Assembly: GCF_000682675.1 (NCBI RefSeq)
Contig: NZ_AWFA01000023.1
Location: 1-64,000 of the forward strand
Length of the DNA stretch: 64,000 bases
Direction: 5' to 3'
Source: Hyphomonas pacifica
GTDB taxonomy: Bacteria > Pseudomonadota > Alphaproteobacteria > Caulobacterales > Hyphomonadaceae
The notes under the pieces were generated by a model. It ran no database searches. It was given only the letters and a program-made list of their open reading frames with translations, and was not told the origin of the DNA. The position numbers and the translations under genes are program-made. Within the stretch, counting starts at the first letter, position 1. Each line of letters begins with the position of its first letter. Positions 17,680 through 28,939 of this stretch are shown in pieces.

Positions 17680-19779
17680 ATGTCCGATACCTTCAAGCTG
17701 AATATCGACGGCAAGGACATTGAGGTCCCGCGTCACTACACGCTGATGCAGGCGTGTGAGGAAGCGGGTGCCGAGATTCCGCGCTTCTGCTATCACGAGC
17801 GCCTGTCTGTGGCGGGTAACTGCCGCATGTGCCTCGTCGAGTGGGAAGGCGCGCCGAAGCCGATCGCCTCCTGTGCGCAAACGGTTGGCGATATGCGTCC
17901 GAACCGTGATGGCTCTGCGCCGAACATCCGCACCAAAGGCGACTATGTCGATAAGGCCCGCAATGGCGTGATGGAGTTCCTGCTGATCAACCACCCTCTG
18001 GATTGCCCGATCTGTGACCAGGGCGGTGAGTGTGACCTGCAGGACCAGGCCATGGCCTATGGCCGTGCCGGCAGCCGCTATGAAGAGAACAAGCGCGCCG
18101 TCGAAGACAAGAATATGGGCCCGCTGGTCAAGACGATCATGACCCGCTGCATTCAGTGTACGCGTTGTGTACGCTTTGCGGCTGAAGTGGCCGGTGTTGA
18201 AGAGATCGGCATGATCAGCCGCGGCGAGAATGCCGAGATCACGACCTATCTCGAAAAGAGCCTGACGTCTGAGTTGTCCGGCAATGTGATTGACCTTTGC
18301 CCGGTCGGCGCGCTGACTTCCAAGCCTTACGCGTTCAATGCGCGCCCGTGGGAGCTGCGCAAGACATCCTCCATTGATGTGATGGATGCCATGGGCGCCT
18401 CCATTCGCGTGGATGCCAAGGGCGATGGCGTGATGCGTATCCTGCCGGAGACCAATGAGGAAATTAACGAGGAGTGGCTGTCCGACAAATCCCGTTTTGT
18501 GTGGGACGGTCTTGCCCGCCAACGCCTCGACAAGCCTTACATTCGCGAGAATGGTCGTCTGCGCGCTGCCAATTGGGGGGAAGCTTTCGCTGCTGTCAAA
18601 GAGGCTCTGTCCGTCAGTTCAGACAAGATTGGTGTCGTTGCTGGTGACCTGATCGAAGTCGAGCAGGCCAAGGCGGCGCTGGACCTGTTCCGCGCGCTTG
18701 GCGTCAAGAGCACCGACTGCCGCCCAGCCGGGGCCAAGTATGGCACAGACGGTGTGCGTGAGCGCTACATCCTGAATGGCACGCTGGCCGGTGTGGAAGA
18801 GGCAGACATGCTTCTGCTTATCGGAACCAATCCGCGCGTCGAAGCTGCCGTCTGGAATGCCCGCATCCGCAAGACATGGCTGTGGGCTGACCTGAAAGTG
18901 GGCCGGATCGGCGAAGCTGCAGACCTGACCTATGATCATGAATGGCTAGGCCAGGGCGCGGATGCGCTGACAAACATTCGTGATACGGATTTCGGCAAGG
19001 CTCTCGCCTCTGCTGAGCGTCCGATGATTGTCATCGGTGAGGGAGCTTTGTGCGGTGAAGACGGTGAAGCCGTTCTTGCCTCTGCTCTGAAGCTTGCGAA
19101 TGAAGTCGGCGCGATCAAGGATGACTGGGCCGGCTTCGGTATTCTGCACACTGCGGCAGGCCGTGTTGGCGCACTGGATGTCGGTTTCGTTCCGGCAGAA
19201 GGCGGCGCAGACACAGCGGCGATCCTCTCTGGCGGTATGAAGACCGTAGTTCTTCTCGGTGCAGACGAGGTGGACCTATCCGGCTTGGGTGATTCCACAG
19301 TCATCTATGTCGGCTCCCATGGGGATGCAGGCGCTGCGCGGGCGGATATTATTCTGCCGTCTGCCGCCTATACCGAAATGGCTGCGACATATGTGAACAC
19401 CGAAGGACGGGTCCAGATGACCTCCAGGGCTGTTCAGCCCAAGGGCGAAGCGCGTGAGGGCTGGGCCATTTTTCGTGCCCTGTCAGATATGATGGGCAAG
19501 ACACTTCCTTATGATACGGCGGACGCCCTGAGAGGCGTTTTGCGCGGCGCAGAAGGCGAAAGCACCGTCTTCTCCGGCCTTGGCTTCGCGCCTGGCGTGC
19601 GGGGGATTGAGGCTCTGAAACAGCCAATGACGAGTGCGTCGACGACGCTGACGAGCGTGTCGTTTGGAGCGGTCGTAGATGATTTCTACATGACCAACCC
19701 GATCGCCCGCGCATCGAAGACAATGGCCGAATGTTCTGCGCTGGCCTCAGCGCTGGACACTCCGGTAGCAGCGGAGTAG
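17680..19779 (+). CDS. nuoG: NADH-quinone oxidoreductase subunit G
   Basis: The 699-residue 75-kDa subunit that relays electrons through several Fe-S clusters. The N-terminal [2Fe-2S] ligands are C37, C48, C51 and C65. A His/Cys-ligated [4Fe-4S] site lies in [19 protein letters not shown], and another [4Fe-4S] site in [13 protein letters not shown] with a later CPVGAL cysteine. The rest is a molybdopterin-oxidoreductase-like fold that has lost its cofactor. Length fits the short alphaproteobacterial/mitochondrial type rather than the ~900-residue E. coli form. Confidence 0.97.
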   Translation: MSDTFKLNIDGKDIEVPRHYTLMQACEEAGAEIPRFCYHERLSVAGNCRMCLVEWEGAPKPIASCAQTVGDMRPNRDGSAPNIRTKGDYVDKARNGVMEFLLINHPLDCPICDQGGECDLQDQAMAYGRAGSRYEENKRAVEDKNMGPLVKTIMTRCIQCTRCVRFAAEVAGVEEIGMISRGENAEITTYLEKSLTSELSGNVIDLCPVGALTSKPYAFNARPWELRKTSSIDVMDAMGASIRVDAKGDGVMRILPETNEEINEEWLSDKSRFVWDGLARQRLDKPYIRENGRLRAANWGEAFAAVKEALSVSSDKIGVVAGDLIEVEQAKAALDLFRALGVKSTDCRPAGAKYGTDGVRERYILNGTLAGVEEADMLLLIGTNPRVEAAVWNARIRKTWLWADLKVGRIGEAADLTYDHEWLGQGADALTNIRDTDFGKALASAERPMIVIGEGALCGEDGEAVLASALKLANEVGAIKDDWAGFGILHTAAGRVGALDVGFVPAEGGADTAAILSGGMKTVVLLGADEVDLSGLGDSTVIYVGSHGDAGAARADIILPSAAYTEMAATYVNTEGRVQMTSRAVQPKGEAREGWAIFRALSDMMGKTLPYDTADALRGVLRGAEGESTVFSGLGFAPGVRGIEALKQPMTSASTTLTSVSFGAVVDDFYMTNPIARASKTMAECSALASALDTPVAAE

Positions 19780-19789
19780 GGCGGGCGCC

Positions 19790-20881
19790 ATGAGCAACTA
19801 TGTCGAGTCTTTCGGACAGCTTTGGGGGCCGCTTCTGGTTCTGGGGCAGATTGCCCTGTTCACCCTTGTCCTTCTGCTGTCGATTGCTTTCCTTCTGCTG
19901 CTGGACCGTAAGGTCTGGGCAGGTGTGATGATGCGGAAAGGGCCTAACGTTGTCGGCCCGTTCGGTTTGCTTCAGTCATTTGCTGACTTCGGCAAATTCC
20001 TGATCAAGGAAATCGTCATTCCGGCAGGCGCCAACAAGACCGTTTTTATCATGGCGCCGATCCTCACCTGTACGCTCGCCTTCGCGTCATGGGCAGCCAT
20101 TCCCGTCGCGCCCGGCACGACCAGTGGAACCAGCTGGGTCATTTCAAACCTGAACGTCGGGATTCTTTATCTCTTTGCCATCAGTTCTCTCGGTGTCTAC
20201 GGCATCATCATGGGTGGCTGGGCTTCGAACTCGAAGTATCCGTTCCTAGGCGCACTGCGTTCAGCTGCGCAGATGGTGTCCTATGAAGTCTCCATCGGCT
20301 TTGTAATCGTGACGGTAATCCTGCTGGTTGGGTCCATGAACCTGACAGATATTGTGAACAATCAGGATGGCGGTTTCTGGAACTGGCACGCTTTCAGCTT
20401 CCAGAATTTCCCGCTCATCATCGTGATGTTCCCGATGTTCGTGATATTCTTCATCTCCGCGCTGGCTGAGACGAACCGTCCGCCATTTGACCTTCCTGAA
20501 GCGGAATCTGAACTCGTTGCGGGGTATCAGGTTGAGTATGGCTCTACGCCATACCTGCTCTTCATGCTTGGTGAGTATCTGAACATCGTTCTGATGTGCG
20601 CCATGATGACTATTCTGTTCCTTGGTGGCTGGCATGGTCCAATCCCACTGGGCGAGGATTTCGTGCGCGATCACCCGTTCCTGAACGCCTTTGCGGGCCT
20701 GTTCTGGTTCATGTTCAAGATCCTTTTCTTCTTCTTCCTTTTCGCAATGGTGAAGGCCATTGTGCCACGCTACCGCTATGACCAGCTGATGCGCCTGGGC
20801 TGGAAAGTGTTCCTCCCTACATCTCTGGTCGCTGTACTGATCGTGGCGGGATATGTCGCTTATATGGGAGTGCAGTCATGA
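19790..20881 (+). CDS. nuoH: NADH-quinone oxidoreductase subunit H
   Basis: A 363-residue membrane subunit with about eight to nine transmembrane helices that helps form the quinone chamber at the foot of the peripheral arm. Characteristic segments are [21 protein letters not shown] near the N-terminus and [20 protein letters not shown] in the conserved cytoplasmic loop. Its stop overlaps nuoI (ATGA). Confidence 0.97.
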   Translation: MSNYVESFGQLWGPLLVLGQIALFTLVLLLSIAFLLLLDRKVWAGVMMRKGPNVVGPFGLLQSFADFGKFLIKEIVIPAGANKTVFIMAPILTCTLAFASWAAIPVAPGTTSGTSWVISNLNVGILYLFAISSLGVYGIIMGGWASNSKYPFLGALRSAAQMVSYEVSIGFVIVTVILLVGSMNLTDIVNNQDGGFWNWHAFSFQNFPLIIVMFPMFVIFFISALAETNRPPFDLPEAESELVAGYQVEYGSTPYLLFMLGEYLNIVLMCAMMTILFLGGWHGPIPLGEDFVRDHPFLNAFAGLFWFMFKILFFFFLFAMVKAIVPRYRYDQLMRLGWKVFLPTSLVAVLIVAGYVAYMGVQS

Positions 20882-21363
20882 GCCTCGCGCAAACCATACG
20901 CGGTGCACTGCTGACAGATTTCCTCGGAGCCTTTGTTGTGGCAACCCGGGAAATGTTCCGCCGCAAGGCAACCGTAAACTATCCGTTCGAGAAGAACCCG
21001 CTGTCTCCTCGTTTCCGTGGTGAGCATGCACTACGCCGCTATCCTAGCGGGGAAGAGCGCTGCATCGCCTGTAAACTCTGTGAAGCAATCTGCCCGGCGC
21101 AAGCCATCACGATCGAGGCCGAGCCCCGCGCCGACGGCGCTCGGCGAACGACGCGCTACGATATTGACATGGTGAAATGTATCTATTGTGGCTTCTGCCA
21201 GGAGGCATGCCCGGTGGATGCAATCGTGGAAGGTCCGAACTTCGAATTCGCGACCGAAACACGTGAGGAGCTGTTCTATGACAAGGACCGTCTGCTTGCG
21301 AATGGCGACCGCTGGGAACGGCTGATCGCGAAGAATTTGGAACTCGATGCGCCTTATCGTTAA
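20878..21363 (+). CDS. nuoI: NADH-quinone oxidoreductase subunit I
   Basis: A 161-residue 8Fe ferredoxin-like subunit carrying clusters N6a and N6b. Two complete [4Fe-4S] motifs are seen: C62-x2-C65-x2-C68-x3-C72 and C101-x2-C104-x2-C107-x3-C111, each followed by the CP residue pair. The N-terminal amphipathic helix anchors it near the membrane. ATGA overlap with nuoH. It is followed by a 61-nt spacer with a hairpin, the longest gap inside nuoE-N. Confidence 0.97.
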   Translation: MSLAQTIRGALLTDFLGAFVVATREMFRRKATVNYPFEKNPLSPRFRGEHALRRYPSGEERCIACKLCEAICPAQAITIEAEPRADGARRTTRYDIDMVKCIYCGFCQEACPVDAIVEGPNFEFATETREELFYDKDRLLANGDRWERLIAKNLELDAPYR

Positions 21364-21383
21364 GGCGCTATAAATTGAAACTC

Positions 21384-21401
21384 GTGGAGCCTTCGCTCCA
21401 C
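21384..21401 (+). other. intra-operon RNA hairpin between nuoI and nuoJ
   Basis: A perfect 7-bp stem, GTGGAGC at 21384-21390 and GCTCCAC at 21395-21401, closed by a CTTC tetraloop. No T-run follows, so it is not a classical terminator. It sits between the peripheral-arm genes and the last membrane-arm genes. It could be a processing or mRNA-stability element. Confidence 0.5.
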
Positions 21402-21424
21402 CAAGAAGGGGGCCTAGAAGGGCT

Positions 21425-22018
21425 GTGGCAGTCTACGCTTTCTATCTGATCGCGCTGGTCGTGCTCGTCTCGGCATTGTCCGTGATCATGGCACGTAACC
21501 CGGTTCACTCCGTGTTGTGGCTGATCCTCGCATTCTTTTCATCCGCAGGCCTTCTGGTCCTGATCGGCGCGGAATTCCTCGCCATGCTTCTGGTCGTTGT
21601 TTATGTCGGCGCGGTGGCGGTGTTGTTCCTGTTCGTCGTCATGATGCTGGATGTGGACTTTGTTGAGCTCAAGCAGGGGACGTTGCGATACTGGCCCTTC
21701 GCGGTGCTGGTTGGTGTGATTTTCGCGGCCGAGATCGTGCTCGCGACCGTGTTTGGAACCACCACCAACGCATCCACCTTTGATGCTTCACCGGGGGCTG
21801 CCACCAATACCGAGGCCATCGGCCAGGTGATGTACACGCAATATCTGCTACTGTTCCAGATGGCTGGGATCATCCTGCTGGTGGCGATGATCGGCGCGAT
21901 TGTGCTTACCCTGCGCCACCGTCCGGAAACGAAACGCCAGAACATCGCAAAACAAACTTCGCGCCGCCGTAGCGACGCCTTTGAACTGAAGGACCCCACA
22001 CCGGGGCAGGGGATCTGA
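21425..22018 (+). CDS. nuoJ: NADH-quinone oxidoreductase subunit J
   Basis: A 197-residue membrane subunit (ND6 type) with five predicted transmembrane helices and the conserved [20 protein letters not shown] segment that contains the pi-bulge helix of complex I. The start is GTG at 21425, preceded by a purine-rich AAGGGGG/AGAAGGG stretch. It follows the hairpin-containing spacer. Confidence 0.94.
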   Translation: MAVYAFYLIALVVLVSALSVIMARNPVHSVLWLILAFFSSAGLLVLIGAEFLAMLLVVVYVGAVAVLFLFVVMMLDVDFVELKQGTLRYWPFAVLVGVIFAAEIVLATVFGTTTNASTFDASPGAATNTEAIGQVMYTQYLLLFQMAGIILLVAMIGAIVLTLRHRPETKRQNIAKQTSRRRSDAFELKDPTPGQGI

Positions 22019-22022
22019 GACA

Positions 22023-22331
22023 ATGGACCTTGGGCTTTCCCACTATCTTGCCGTGTCTGCGGCCCTGTTCACGATCGGGGTTGTCGGCATATTCGTGAAC
22101 CGCAAGAACATCATCGTCATTCTCATGGCGATCGAGTTGATCCTGCTTTCCGTGAACCTGAACCTGGTTGCATTCTCGGTCTTTACCGGAACGATTACAG
22201 GACAGATATTCGCGATGTTGGTATTGACGGTGGCTGCTGCTGAAGCGGCCGTCGGGCTTGCCGTTCTGGTCGTCTATTTCCGCAATCGCGGCGACATCTC
22301 TGTTGAGAGTGTCGACCTGATGAAGGGATAG
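22023..22331 (+). CDS. nuoK: NADH-quinone oxidoreductase subunit K
   Basis: A 102-residue membrane subunit (ND4L type) with three transmembrane helices. It carries the buried glutamates of the proton path, in [14 protein letters not shown] and in [18 protein letters not shown]. It is separated from nuoJ by 4 nt and from nuoL by 4 nt. Confidence 0.97.
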   Translation: MDLGLSHYLAVSAALFTIGVVGIFVNRKNIIVILMAIELILLSVNLNLVAFSVFTGTITGQIFAMLVLTVAAAEAAVGLAVLVVYFRNRGDISVESVDLMKG

Positions 22332-22335
22332 ATGG

Positions 22336-24495
22336 ATGCTGCCCGATTTCCTTATTCTCTATATAGTCCTGGCGCCGGGGTTGATTGCTCTTACAGGGCT
22401 GGTCCACAAATTTATTGGTGACAAGCTCGTCATGACGCTGACGACGGCTGTTGTCCTGTCAGCCGGTGCCCTGTCGCTGTTCCAGCTGTTTGCCTATGTC
22501 GCCGGTCTTGGTGGTCACGCTGCAGGCGGTGAGGAACACCATGCCAGCCTGGTTGCCATGTCTACGGCCAGCGAGTTAAAGCAGCACATCATTACGCTGA
22601 TGCCCTGGATCCATGTCGGTGAGTTCCAGGCAAACTGGGCGATCCGCGTCGACACGCTGTCCATCGTCATGATGGCGGTGATCACTGGCGTTTCCGGCCT
22701 CGTTCACCTCTATTCCTGGGGATATATGAGTGAAGAGCCGCACAAGGCGCGTTTCTTCAGCTATCTCTCCCTCTTTACCTTTATGATGCTGATGCTGGTG
22801 ACAGCGGACAATTTCATTCAGCTCTTTTTCGGCTGGGAAGGTGTGGGCCTTGCTTCCTATCTGCTCATTGGCTTCTGGTATCAGAACAAGGCGCCGAACG
22901 ACGCCTCTATCAAGGCTTTCGTGACTAACCGTGTCGGGGACTTTGGCCTCGCGCTGGGTATCATGGCAGTCTTCTACGTCTTCCGGTCTGTTGAGTTTGG
23001 CCCGGTTCTGGATGCTGTGCGCCAAAATACAGCTGTTGTGCCGGTTGGCTTTACAGAAGCTTTCCCCGTACGCGAGCTGAAAATCTCCTTCCTGCACTGG
23101 GATCTCAATGCACTCGAAGTTATCGGTGTGCTTCTGTTCATTGGCGCAATGGGTAAGTCTGCGCAGTTCTTCCTGCACGTCTGGTTGCCGGACGCCATGG
23201 AAGGCCCGACGCCTGTTTCAGCGCTGATCCACGCCGCAACCATGGTTACGGCTGGTGTCTACCTCGTGTGTCTTCTGTCGCCGATCTACGAATATACGAT
23301 CTATGCTGCAGGCATGATCACGATCGTCGGGGCGGTTACAGCACTTTATGCAGCAACGGTCGGAATGGCGCAGAACGACATCAAGCGCGTAATTGCCTAC
23401 TCAACCTGTTCCCAGCTCGGCTACATGTTCTTCGCGGCAGGTGTTGGCGCCTATGAGGCGGCCATGTTCCACCTGTTCACGCACGCCTTCTTCAAGGCCT
23501 TGTTGTTCCTTGGTGCCGGCTCCGTCATTCACGGCATGCACCACGAGCAGGACATGCGCAAAATGGGCGGTCTGGCGAAGTACATGCCGCTCACCTATGC
23601 GGCCATGATGATCGGTACGATTGCCATCATCGGTCTGGGTATTCCGCATACCAAGATCGGCTTCTCGGGCTTCTTCTCGAAAGATGCCATCCTGGAGAGC
23701 GCATTCGCCGGCGGCGCTGCTGAGGTCATGTTCGGCCAGGTGGCCTTTTGGTTCGGCATCATCGCAGCCTTCCTGACGAGCTTCTACTCCTGGCGGCTAA
23801 TCTACATGACCTTCCACGGTCCGATGGCGTCGAAGGCTCATGATGACGAAGTGTACGAGGAAGCAGACTCTCATGCTGACGACCATCTGGCGGCAGATGA
23901 TCATCATGATCATGGCCACCATGGCGACCCGCATGAGTCTCCGCTGCTCATGTTGGTGCCGCTCGCATTGCTTAGCATTGGCGCCATGTTCGCAGGCCTG
24001 TATTTCTACAACGCCTTCGTTGATCACAATAATGAGGCCTTCTGGGCGGGAGCGATTTATCGCTCGGCTGAGAACCATGTTCTGCACAATCGACACGATG
24101 TGCCGGAATGGGTGATCTACGCACCTCTCATCGTCACGATTGCGGGCTTCCTGATCGCGACCTTCACGTACTACTTCAATCGTGGTGTCGGTAAACGCAT
24201 CGCCGACAGCGGTGGGCCTCTCTACTCGCTGTTCTATAACAAGTGGTATTTTGACGAGATCTACCAAGCGACGCTGGTCCGTGGATCGGCCTTGCTCGGC
24301 AATCTCTTCTGGAAAGCTGACAAGAAGATTATCGACGGTCTTGGTCCCGATGGTGTGACGCATCTCACACAGGGCGCTGCCAAGCGCCTGTCCAAGATGC
24401 ATACCGGCTATCTCTACCACTACGCATTTGTGATTATCGGCGCTGCACTCGTATTCGGTGGAATTATGTGGCTGCGCGCTGGAGGAGTTAACTAA
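22336..24495 (+). CDS. nuoL: NADH-quinone oxidoreductase subunit L
   Basis: The 719-residue distal antiporter-like proton-pumping subunit, with about 14 core helices and a long C-terminal lateral helix. Conserved functional residues lie in [20 protein letters not shown], in [27 protein letters not shown] (broken helix lysine region) and in the [18 protein letters not shown] segment. A striking His/Asp-rich loop (residues ~498-535, pattern [19 protein letters not shown]) separates the core from the lateral helix. It overlaps nuoM by one base (TAATG). Confidence 0.97.
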   Translation: MLPDFLILYIVLAPGLIALTGLVHKFIGDKLVMTLTTAVVLSAGALSLFQLFAYVAGLGGHAAGGEEHHASLVAMSTASELKQHIITLMPWIHVGEFQANWAIRVDTLSIVMMAVITGVSGLVHLYSWGYMSEEPHKARFFSYLSLFTFMMLMLVTADNFIQLFFGWEGVGLASYLLIGFWYQNKAPNDASIKAFVTNRVGDFGLALGIMAVFYVFRSVEFGPVLDAVRQNTAVVPVGFTEAFPVRELKISFLHWDLNALEVIGVLLFIGAMGKSAQFFLHVWLPDAMEGPTPVSALIHAATMVTAGVYLVCLLSPIYEYTIYAAGMITIVGAVTALYAATVGMAQNDIKRVIAYSTCSQLGYMFFAAGVGAYEAAMFHLFTHAFFKALLFLGAGSVIHGMHHEQDMRKMGGLAKYMPLTYAAMMIGTIAIIGLGIPHTKIGFSGFFSKDAILESAFAGGAAEVMFGQVAFWFGIIAAFLTSFYSWRLIYMTFHGPMASKAHDDEVYEEADSHADDHLAADDHHDHGHHGDPHESPLLMLVPLALLSIGAMFAGLYFYNAFVDHNNEAFWAGAIYRSAENHVLHNRHDVPEWVIYAPLIVTIAGFLIATFTYYFNRGVGKRIADSGGPLYSLFYNKWYFDEIYQATLVRGSALLGNLFWKADKKIIDGLGPDGVTHLTQGAAKRLSKMHTGYLYHYAFVIIGAALVFGGIMWLRAGGVN

Positions 24496-25994
24496 TGGGC
24501 GGTTTTCCCATTCTTTCGGCGATGACATTCCTGCCGCTTGCAGGGGCGTTGATCATCATGGTCGTGCGTGCGGCTACGGTGGGTAGCCGGGATGAGACCC
24601 AGGCAAGCTCTGAGGGGCGCACGGCCCTTATGGCGGGTCTGATTATCTCCGGCGCGACTTTCCTGGTCTCACTTGCCGCGTTTGCCTATTACAATCCGGC
24701 TGAGCCTGGCTATCAGCTTGTTGAGCAATATCGGTGGTACCAGAATATCAGCTACAAGATGGGCGTGGACGGTCTGTCCATGACGCTGATTTTGTTGACA
24801 ACCTTCCTGACGCCGATATGTCTTCTGGCGAGCTGGAACTCGATCAACAAGCGCGTCACAGAATATGTCGTCGCTTTCTTGGTGCTTGAGACCTTCATGA
24901 TCGGTGTGTTCACCGCACTTGATCTGGTGCTGTTCTACATTTTCTTCGAGGCTGGCCTTATCCCGATGTTCTTGATCATCGGTATCTGGGGCGGTCCGGA
25001 CAAAATCTATGCGGCGTTCAAATTCTTCCTCTACACGCTGATCGGCTCTCTCTTCATGCTGGTGGCCGTGGTCTACATGTACCAGGCTGCAGGCAGCTCG
25101 GACTTTGAGGTTCTTGAGAATTATCAGTTCGCGCGCAATGCGCAGACTTGGCTGTGGCTTGCCTTCATGGCGTCTTTTGCGGTCAAGTTGCCGATGTGGC
25201 CCGTGCATACATGGCTTCCAGATGCGCACGTTCAGGCACCGACGGCGGGATCTGTCGTGCTGGCCGGTGTTCTGCTGAAGATGGGCGGCTATGGCTTCCT
25301 GCGCTTCTCGCTGCCCATGTTCCCAGACGCCAGCCATTTGTTCCAGCCGGTTATGTTTGCGCTGGCCGTAGTGGCGATTGTCTACACTTCGCTCGTCGCG
25401 TGGCGTCAGACTGATATGAAGAAGCTGATTGCGTACTCATCCGTAGCGCACATGGGCTTCGTGACGCTTGGCGTATTTTCGTTCAACGAAGCCGGTGTGC
25501 AGGGTGCCATCTTCCAGATGCTCAGCCACGGTATCATTTCTGGCGCGCTGTTCCTGATCGTGGGCGTTGTATACGACCGTATGCACACACGTGAGATTTC
25601 CGCTTATGGCGGTCTTGTTCACCGCATGCCGATTTACGCAACGCTGTTCATGCTCTTCACCATGGCCAATGTCGGTTTGCCAGGTACATCAGGCTTCATC
25701 GGTGAGATTCTCACCATGGTCGGCGGCTTCCAGGCCTCCTCATGGGCCGCCTTTGGCGCCGCGCTTGGGGTGATCTTTTCTGCCGTATACATGCTGACCC
25801 TGTATCGTCGCACAGTGTTTGGCCAGATCACAAATCCCAAGCTGAACGCCATCAAGGATATGAACCTGATCGAATTGATCTGCATCGTGCCGTTGGCCTT
25901 GTTGACCATTCTGTTCGGTATCGCACCCAATCTCATTTTCAACATTACTGAAGGCTCGGCGCTGCGTGTGCTGAACCTGATGGCAGGAGGCTGA
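24495..25994 (+). CDS. nuoM: NADH-quinone oxidoreductase subunit M
   Basis: A 499-residue antiporter-like proton-pumping membrane subunit. The family segments [18 protein letters not shown] (with the essential Glu), [25 protein letters not shown] (with the essential Lys) and [17 protein letters not shown] are all present. Starts at the ATG overlapping the nuoL stop. Ends 6 nt before nuoN. Confidence 0.97.
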   Translation: MGGFPILSAMTFLPLAGALIIMVVRAATVGSRDETQASSEGRTALMAGLIISGATFLVSLAAFAYYNPAEPGYQLVEQYRWYQNISYKMGVDGLSMTLILLTTFLTPICLLASWNSINKRVTEYVVAFLVLETFMIGVFTALDLVLFYIFFEAGLIPMFLIIGIWGGPDKIYAAFKFFLYTLIGSLFMLVAVVYMYQAAGSSDFEVLENYQFARNAQTWLWLAFMASFAVKLPMWPVHTWLPDAHVQAPTAGSVVLAGVLLKMGGYGFLRFSLPMFPDASHLFQPVMFALAVVAIVYTSLVAWRQTDMKKLIAYSSVAHMGFVTLGVFSFNEAGVQGAIFQMLSHGIISGALFLIVGVVYDRMHTREISAYGGLVHRMPIYATLFMLFTMANVGLPGTSGFIGEILTMVGGFQASSWAAFGAALGVIFSAVYMLTLYRRTVFGQITNPKLNAIKDMNLIELICIVPLALLTILFGIAPNLIFNITEGSALRVLNLMAGG

Positions 25995-26000
25995 CCTCTT

Positions 26001-27428
26001 ATGCTGGATTACACTGCCATGATCCTTGCAATCGGGCCTGAACTCTGGCTCGCGGCGGCTGGTCTGATCGGGGTGCTTCTTGGTGCCACGTTCAAGGACA
26101 AGTTCAACGCGCTCGCATTCAAGTTTGGGGCGCTCGTACTGTTTGCCGCCGCCGCATTCTCTTTGATGAATTATCAGGGCGGAGAAGCATTCAATGGCCT
26201 GGTGCGCACCAACACGTTCGTGAACTTTGCGAAGTTTGTCAGCTATGCCATTGGCGGCGTCACACTTATGATGTCCGAAGGATTCCTTAAGCGTCACAAC
26301 ACGATCCGTTATGAGTATGCTCTTCTGACCATTTTTGCCAGCCTGGGCATTGGCATGACCCTATCTGCAGCGGATCTGATGACTCTCTATATGGGGGTCG
26401 AGACCCTTAGCCTGGCCTCCTATGTGATGGCCGCGTTCCACCGCGATTCCATTCGTTCCTCTGAAGCCGGTCTGAAGTATTTCGTCCTCGGTTCGCTGGC
26501 GTCCGGTATGCTGCTTTATGGCGCTTCGCTGGTCTATGGCTTCGCAGGGTCTACTCAGTATGTGGTGATTGCTGCCGCTGAACCTTCTGTCGGAATGATG
26601 TTCGGCATGGTCCTCATGATCGTAGGTCTGGCCTTCAAAGTCTCCGCCGCGCCGATGCACGTGTGGACACCAGATGTTTATGAAGGCTCCCCGACACCGG
26701 TTGCCGCCTTCTTCGCAACCGCGCCTAAGATGGCTTCCATGGTTGTGTTCGCGAATGTGATGTACACCGTCTTCGGCGGCATCATTGAACAATGGCAGCT
26801 GATCCTGTCGATCATCGCAGCCCTTTCCATGATCATTGGTTCACTTGGCGCTCTCACGCAGACGAACATCAAGCGACTGCTCGGCTATTCCTCCATTGCC
26901 AATATCGGCTACGCGTTGGTTGCTGTCGCTGCAGGCAAAGAATTTGGCGCGGGGCCTCTGCTTGTCTTCATGACCCTCTATGTCATTGCTTCGCTGGGTC
27001 TGTTTGCCGGTGTCCTATCCATGCGTCGCAAAGGCGGGATGGTTGAAGGCATCAACGAGCTGGGCGGCCTGATGCGCAAGCGCCCATGGCTGGCGATTGC
27101 CCTGTCGGTCCTGATTTTCTCCATGGCGGGTCTGCCACCTTTCGGCGGCTTCTTCGGCAAGTGGGAAGTTCTGAATGCTGGTCTGGATGCCGGGCTATTA
27201 CCACTGGCGGTCATCCTCATTCTCGCATCCGTTGTGTCACTTGGCTACTATCTGCGCCTGATCAAGATTATGTGGTTTGATGAGCCGACTGAGAAGTTCG
27301 AAGCAATTGATGGGTCTGTAACCTTTACGGTCATCGCTTCAGCGGTGCTGACGGGTGTCGTGTTCCTGATCTTTATCTACCAGCTGTCAGGCTGGGCCGG
27401 GAACGCCGCTGCGGGTCTGGCGATTTGA
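26001..27428 (+). CDS. nuoN: NADH-quinone oxidoreductase subunit N
   Basis: A 475-residue antiporter-like subunit, the third of the pumping trio and the last nuo gene. Conserved parts include [39 protein letters not shown] and [19 protein letters not shown]. The stop codon overlaps the TTG start of birA (TTGA), joining the downstream housekeeping genes to the operon. Confidence 0.97.
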   Translation: MLDYTAMILAIGPELWLAAAGLIGVLLGATFKDKFNALAFKFGALVLFAAAAFSLMNYQGGEAFNGLVRTNTFVNFAKFVSYAIGGVTLMMSEGFLKRHNTIRYEYALLTIFASLGIGMTLSAADLMTLYMGVETLSLASYVMAAFHRDSIRSSEAGLKYFVLGSLASGMLLYGASLVYGFAGSTQYVVIAAAEPSVGMMFGMVLMIVGLAFKVSAAPMHVWTPDVYEGSPTPVAAFFATAPKMASMVVFANVMYTVFGGIIEQWQLILSIIAALSMIIGSLGALTQTNIKRLLGYSSIANIGYALVAVAAGKEFGAGPLLVFMTLYVIASLGLFAGVLSMRRKGGMVEGINELGGLMRKRPWLAIALSVLIFSMAGLPPFGGFFGKWEVLNAGLDAGLLPLAVILILASVVSLGYYLRLIKIMWFDEPTEKFEAIDGSVTFTVIASAVLTGVVFLIFIYQLSGWAGNAAAGLAI

Positions 27429-28162
27429 GCTTCGACTGGCCCGTCTATCATCTAGGCGTCATCGACAGCACGAACACCGAAGCCCAGCGCCGTGCCAAAG
27501 CTGGCCAGATCGAGAATTGCTGGCTGGTTGCTGAAGCCCAGACCGCAGGCCGGGGACGTTTGCAGCGTCCTTGGCTATCATCTTCCGGCAACCTGTTTTC
27601 CACCGCATTCTTCCGCGAACCGGGAGGTATCTCTGTCGCGGCGCGATTGCCCTTTGCGACAGCTCTCGCCGTGTCTGACATGGCGGCCATTGTTGCGCCG
27701 GGCGCAGCGGTCAGGCTGAAATGGCCGAATGATGCGCGCGTCGACCAGGCGAAGCTTTCCGGCATTTTGATCGAGACAGGCGGGCAGGGACAAGATTTCT
27801 GGGTTGCCGCCGGTATAGGCATCAATGTGACCGAAAGCCCTGAAGGTACAGGTCAGGCCGCTACCTGTATTCATGCGCTGAGGGGAGACACGCTGGTCAG
27901 CGCAGAAGACGTGCTCAGCGTTCTTAGGGAAACTTTTGCGCGTCGCCTGGAACAAGCAAGACAAAGCTTTGAGCCTCTTCGTGAAGACTGGCTTAAGGCA
28001 GCGGAAGGTCTGGGGCAGACCGTTCGGGTCAATGTATCTGATAGCCCTGTTGTGGGTGTATTCGAGGATATGGCCCAAGATGGAGCTCTTATTCTGCGAT
28101 TGCCCAATGGGGAACGGCAGATGATAAGGGCGGGTGATGTTTCCTTGGTAGGAAGGACATAG
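27425..28162 (+). CDS. birA: biotin--[acetyl-CoA-carboxylase] ligase
   Basis: A 245-residue biotin protein ligase that activates biotin with ATP and attaches it to the biotin carboxyl carrier protein. It lacks an N-terminal DNA-binding domain, so it is a monofunctional (class I) enzyme without repressor activity. Motifs are STNTEA, the biotinyl-AMP loop [28 protein letters not shown] and GIGINV. The loop usually reads GRGRxGRxW; Gln replaces the second conserved Gly here. The start is TTG overlapping the nuoN stop, with no strong Shine-Dalgarno, so it is probably coupled. birA after nuoN, followed by coaX, is common in alphaproteobacteria. Confidence 0.93.
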   Translation: MSFDWPVYHLGVIDSTNTEAQRRAKAGQIENCWLVAEAQTAGRGRLQRPWLSSSGNLFSTAFFREPGGISVAARLPFATALAVSDMAAIVAPGAAVRLKWPNDARVDQAKLSGILIETGGQGQDFWVAAGIGINVTESPEGTGQAATCIHALRGDTLVSAEDVLSVLRETFARRLEQARQSFEPLREDWLKAAEGLGQTVRVNVSDSPVVGVFEDMAQDGALILRLPNGERQMIRAGDVSLVGRT

Positions 28163-28166
28163 ATAC

Positions 28167-28934
28167 ATGCTGTTGGCGATCGACGTTGGTAACACCAATA
28201 CAGTTTTTGGTATTCACGACGGTGAAAACTGGATTAATCAGTGGCGGAGCGCGACGGACGCTACGAAAACCGCAGATGATCATGCCGCGTGGCTGTGGCG
28301 TCTTGCTGACATGTACAAGGTTGATCTGCACCAGATCAAAGGCTGCGTGATCTCTACTGTTGTCCCGCAAGCGCAGTTTAATTTCCGCAATCTGGCACGT
28401 CGCTATCTTGAAATTGAGCCGATGTTCATTGGCGACCCGCAGCTTAAAACAGGCGTAGAGGTCCGTATTTACCGTCCGGAACAAGTCGGCGCGGACCGGA
28501 TTGTCAGTGCGCTTGGGGCTCATGTCAGCTATCCGGGCAATCTGATCGTGATCGACAGTGGCACGGCGACCACATTTGATGTCGTTGCAGAAGATGGCGG
28601 CTTTGAAGGCGGTATCATTTCCCCCGGTATCAACCTCTCTGTCCGCGCGTTGCACGACGCCGCGGCCCAGCTACCAAGGATCGCCATTCAGCGTCCACAT
28701 CATGTTATTGGCCAGGATACTGTAAGTGCCATGCAGTCAGGAGTCTTCTGGGGGTATATTGATCTGATTGATGGGCTCGTCCGTCGCATCAAGGCCGAAT
28801 ATGGGAAACCCATGCAGGTTGTCGCCACGGGAGGTGTTGCCTCCCTCTTTGAAGGTGCCAGCGAAACTATAGATCACTATGATCAGGATATTACGATCCG
28901 CGGCCTACTGGAAATTTATCGTCGAAACAGTTGA
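28167..28934 (+). CDS. coaX: type III pantothenate kinase
   Basis: A 255-residue CoaX that phosphorylates pantothenate in the first step of coenzyme A synthesis; it is unaffected by the feedback control typical of CoaA. Recognised by [15 protein letters not shown] (phosphate-binding, residues 2-16), the PEQVGADRI segment, [11 protein letters not shown] and the EGGIISPGI loop, features of the ASKHA fold. It lies 4 nt after birA. RNase J follows 5 nt downstream. Confidence 0.96.
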   Translation: MLLAIDVGNTNTVFGIHDGENWINQWRSATDATKTADDHAAWLWRLADMYKVDLHQIKGCVISTVVPQAQFNFRNLARRYLEIEPMFIGDPQLKTGVEVRIYRPEQVGADRIVSALGAHVSYPGNLIVIDSGTATTFDVVAEDGGFEGGIISPGINLSVRALHDAAAQLPRIAIQRPHHVIGQDTVSAMQSGVFWGYIDLIDGLVRRIKAEYGKPMQVVATGGVASLFEGASETIDHYDQDITIRGLLEIYRRNS

Positions 28935-28939
28935 GATTT

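Noticed and set aside
17305-18522. 405-residue minus-strand open frame across nuoF/nuoG
   Set aside because: Shadow of conserved coding sequence; no ribosome site and no family resemblance.
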